Source of the DNA: Drosophila pseudoobscura
Taxonomy: Eukaryota > Arthropoda > Insecta > Diptera > Drosophilidae
Assembly (NCBI RefSeq): GCF_009870125.1
Contig: NC_046681.1
Location: 13,901,001 to 13,965,000, forward strand
DNA length: 64,000 bases
Direction of reading: 5' to 3'
Positions 61,040 to 64,000 of this stretch are shown one piece after another (the stretch's first letter is position 1; each line of letters begins with the position of its first letter). The notes under the pieces were generated by a model, which made no database searches, was not told the DNA's origin, and saw only the letters and a list, made by a program, of their open reading frames with translations. Made by a program: the position numbers and the translations under genes.

Positions 61040-61356
61040 TATAGAACATCCCTGTCAGCTTCGATAGTCTTATTTATCGGATAAAAATATGTGTTCAGTC
61101 CTGAGTTGGACTCCAGCTAGAAAGTCATCGTGGTTTTCTGTTAGTAAAGAGGACGGATAGGATGGATCCATAAAAAGAATTAGCAGGAAGCATAATTTTC
61201 CGCGGCTTAACTCAATCTGTTCACTTGTTAAATAGAGGGGGCTTAAGTGGGTTAAGCAATTTTTTTTGTGGTATATTTTAAAAAGAAGACGGTATATTTC
61301 AGTATATTTCTGAGGGTCAGACCGTATATTTTAGCCATAAGTCCGCGGTCACACTG
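61040..61356 (+). repeat. Dispersed repeat with Ohler-6/Motif 1 cassette (copy 5), promoter of the ZCCHC14-like gene
   Basis: Modules in order: CGGATAAAAATATGTGTTCAG near 61078, ATCGTGGTT-TTCTG near 61127, and GTTCACTTG-TTAAATAGAGGGGG and TTAAGTGGGTTAA at 61218-61254. The cassette follows, with GTATATTT-type elements at 61270-61278, 61291-61299, 61301-61309 and 61323-61330, and the M1BP Motif 1 GGTCACACTG at 61347-61356. It directly precedes the leader of the next plus-strand gene. Confidence 0.65.
61347..61356 (+). promoter_or_regulatory. Motif 1 (M1BP) site, ZCCHC14-like gene promoter
   Basis: GGTCACACTG is an exact Motif 1 core following four Ohler-6 elements. The start of transcription is expected within about 50 bases downstream. 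Confidence 0.6.
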
Positions 61357-61369
61357 GCGAGTAGTAAAC

Positions 61370-62104
61370 CAACGCCAGCGAGTCTACAGAAAATTTTATG
61401 AAAAAACACACACAATGCAAAGTAAATAACGTGTTTAAACCATAAATGTAGAGTATTTAGTGCCCGTGAGCCGTAAAGTGTTAAACATCGCGGAAGAGTG
61501 CGCGTGGAATGGTTAAGGAGCTAAGTGCAGAAATTCGCATCGGCGAGTCACAAATAACAGCGGCCCGAGCAGGAGCATCGAGTAGTAAACTAGCCAACGC
61601 CGACGAGTCTCTGGCCAATGTGGTGCAACCCCCCGCTACCCGTGAGCACCCGTCCTCCACCCGCTAACGCGCAAATATATGCGACGACAACTAGTTGTAG
61701 TGGGCAGCCTTTGTGGAAGCAGCAGGCGAAAAATTGTGCAAACGCCAAACAAGGGAAGCGCTTAAAAGTTAATTAGCAGTGCAAGCGAAGCTGCGTTGTG
61801 TGTTCAGGCGCTCATCCGATCCACAGCACAGCCTTTGCGGCAGTGATGCAGCAGCAGCTGCGCCAACTATCGAGATTCTAGTTATTGTTGTTGTGGTTTT
61901 TGCACCCACCACACGTAACTAGAGCACACAGACACACGCCATACACACACGCAAACCCATACACAGCAAACACATACACTCACTCACACAGACAGAAGAG
62001 CTCTGTTTACAGGGTATCATCCAAACCGCTGTCCATCCACATACAACACACACACATACATCCATAGTCCACAGGCAGTAGATGCAGCAGCAAAAACATT
62101 GGAA
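61370..62104 (+). other. 5' UTR of the ZCCHC14-like gene
   Basis: A long leader of roughly 700 bases with AC-rich DNA near 61918-62058 and several upstream ATGs (for example 61414, 61507, 61844 and 62082). No strong internal intron was identified. Confidence 0.5.
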
Positions 62105-62108
62105 ATGA
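62082..62108 (+). CDS. Upstream ORF overlapping the main start codon
   Basis: ATG at 62082 opens an eight-codon frame (MQQQKHWK) whose TGA at 62106-62108 overlaps the main ATG at 62105-62107 in an ATGA arrangement. That layout permits termination-reinitiation control of the downstream protein. Translation of it is an inference. Confidence 0.35.
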   Translation: MQQQKHWK

Positions 62109-64000
62109 TTTGTAAACAAGACGTCCTGCTGTGGTTTGAGAAACTCGAGAGCTACAATCGCATTGAAACGATGTACGCGCTGCTCACCGCCTGCCTGCCG
62201 TTCGAGCTACGCTTCCTGGGCACACTGCTCGAGGAGCAAGGAAGATGCGACTCGGAGACGCTGCGCGGAATGGAGCTGCGCGCCAACAATCCCCAGGAGC
62301 TGGCCGCCGACATGTTCACCTGCCAGAAGGGCGATCCTACCGACAGAAAGATACGCCGCAAAATGGCCCTCTACTTGGCCCTGATCCGTGCCTGCAACCG
62401 GAACTGTGTGAGCGAGATCTATCGGACGCTCGAGTGCTGGGGAGAGTGTGATTTTGGTTGCATCAATGACCAGGATACTCTTCTCGAACTGCTGCTTGTC
62501 TACACAATGGCCGCCATTCATCCAGTCTTCTCCATGGACGAGCAAAAGAAGATCTTTGGAATACTGGGCAAGATCAAGGAGAACAAACTGGTGGCGGATA
62601 ACTTTCCGGTGCAAGCGCAAATGGAACAGCCACAGACACAGTCCCATCCACATCCACCGCATCCCCACGCGCCGTCCCAGCATGATTTGATAATGCAACA
62701 GCAACAGCAGCAGCAGCAGCAGCATGTGATGCATCAAATTCAGGCTCAACAACAGGCACATCAGCACCAGCAGCAACAGCATCCGCCGATGGTCCAGGTA
62801 GTGCAGACGCCGCAGGGCAACATACCAATGATATTCCCCCAACATTTTCAAAAGGTAAGTGAGGCGAAGCGATACACTTGAACGATTAAACGACTAACAC
62901 GGACACCCTCACCCCTCTTCCGCTCTCTCTCTCCATCTATCCCTCACTCTGTTAGCTTGTGCCTGGGACTGATGGAACACACCAGATCAGCGTCGATGGT
63001 GTGCCACACATGATGCAATCGAATATCACCATTCCAGCGGACACAAATGCCATACTCGGCCACCAGAACACGGCCGCCGCGTGGTCGATGCGTCACTACG
63101 CACCCCCACCACACCCGCAAACTGCTGCTCCTCAGCAGCAGCAGAACATAGATCATCATGTGCCTCCAGCCTCCAGTTCACCGATGCTGAGCCAGCAGTC
63201 CTCGCCGTCAAGCAGCCGCACGACGAGTCCTCAGCGCTCCAACGTTCCACAGCAGTCGCAGCAAATGCGCAACTTGTCGCAACGTTTGACGGGCCACAAA
63301 CATCATGCGGCGCGGCGTCCCTCAGCAGAGACCACGCCGCCGCCATCTTCCATTAGCGAGCTGCAGCACGAGAACATTAACGAAGGCGGCAGCAGCAGTT
63401 CCAGTGGGACGAGTCTGCCCAGCCTGATACGCAACGGTTTCCAGCGGCCCACACATCATCATCGAGTCAAGGCGAACGCCTACATACCGCCGCATCAGCA
63501 GCAACAGCAGCAGCAGCACTTTCAGAACAACGCTTACATGAACAGCATGATGCAGAACATGAGCATGAACGACGATGGGAGTGGCTCCGTGACCAAGAGT
63601 GTTGCCACAACCGGCAGCGAATCGGGTAGCTCGAATGGCTCTTGCGGGGACATATCCCCGCCAGAGACACCAACGCCGCATCCACTGCCATTACACAGCA
63701 CAGTCGGCAATCCCGGCATGGGCATGATAACGACTGTCGTGCACAGCGGCATGGGAGGAGGCTACCAGCAAAAGCACCATCTCACCTACAAGCAGCAGCA
63801 GCAGCAAATGAACCTGCAGCAGCGACTGAACGGACGCAATGGGATGGAGAAGAGCTATCAGCAGATCTACACAACAGGTACGCCAAGCAATGTGAGCGAT
63901 GCCCAGACAATGACGATGAGCAGCGGGAACATGCAGCAGCAGCAGGCGCTGCTCATCAGCCCGTCTCCGGTGAGCACGCCCACGACTACGGTCTTGTTGC
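62105..64000 (+). CDS. ZCCHC14/ZCCHC2-like protein, N-terminal part (runs off window)
   Basis: Exon 62105-62854 (250 codons, ending AAG then GTAAGT) joins an exon starting at 62956 (after GTTAG) in phase 0. The latter stays open to the window edge, giving about 598 residues so far. A donor-like GTACGC at 63879 might end it sooner. The N-terminal 165 residues form an all-helical domain (VLLWFEKLESYNRIETMYAL, PFELRFLGTLLEE, RRKMALYLALIRACNRN, HPVFSMDEQKKIFG) shared by ZCCHC14/ZCCHC2 and related to the Smaug N-terminal region, so a role in RNA binding and mRNA tail or translation control is likely. His/Pro- and Gln-rich linkers follow, then Ser-rich sequence. SAM and CCHC zinc-knuckle domains would lie to the right. 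The D. melanogaster gene is possibly CG10492, from memory. Confidence 0.8.

Noticed and set aside
1-64000. tRNA, rRNA, CRISPR or bacterial-type operon features
   Set aside because: No B-box-like GGTTCRANTCC in a cloverleaf context, no rRNA-like sequence and no spaced repeats of CRISPR type; the DNA is plainly animal.

Overview
The window is insect nuclear DNA, almost certainly from a Drosophila. The support is several intact genes with fly-type short GT-AG introns beside multi-kilobase 5' introns, GC-rich codon third positions, AT-rich flanks, and core-promoter motifs typical of flies (DRE, Motif 1/M1BP, Ohler motifs 6 and 7). The gene content matches two places on D. melanogaster chromosome arm 2L as I remember it: cytological region 30 (a C-type lectin, Gdi, a class-5 P4-ATPase that I take to be CG33298, and Oatp30B) and 37B (CG10470/TMCO1, Rpn3/Dox-A2 and neighbours). 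Here the two blocks are adjacent, so the window probably comes from another species with a rearranged arm; an obscura-group fly is my guess, not a demonstration.

Layout: 1-5 kb is non-coding flank with a broken C-type lectin gene at 3.5-3.95 kb (minus). Gdi lies at 5.2-7.8 kb (minus, three coding exons). A PIF/Harbinger-transposase-derived gene with one 58-bp intron lies at 8.4-9.7 kb (plus). AT-rich repeat DNA fills 9.7-11.5 kb and ends in a promoter-like cassette. The class-5 P4-ATPase gene occupies about 11.6-36.5 kb (plus, 13 coding exons, 1483 aa, one 11.5-kb coding intron). The Oatp30B transcription unit follows, with its long 5' region at 36.6-48.2 kb and seven coding exons at 48.3-53.8 kb (1257 aa). 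After a junction at about 55.5-56.2 kb comes a compact housekeeping block: CG10470/TMCO1 (plus), a FOXRED1-type mitochondrial oxidoreductase (minus), Rpn3 (plus), and the start of a ZCCHC14/ZCCHC2-like gene (plus) that runs off the right edge.

The two neighbouring membrane transporters share dense clusters of the six-residue pattern H-x-R-x-x-S in their cytosolic tails: four in the flippase N-terminus and eight in Oatp30B. This is the published consensus of LATS/NDR (Warts/Tricornered) kinases. The flippase and the OATP are otherwise unrelated. A second theme is a degenerate dispersed repeat found at the compact gene boundaries and repeat tract at 8.0-11.6, 56.1, 58.9 and 61.0 kb. At four of these places it contains a ~100-bp cassette of three or four Ohler-6 motifs, usually ending in a Motif 1/M1BP site, just upstream of a gene.

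All gene models were built by hand from splice signals, reading phase and family knowledge. No searches were run.
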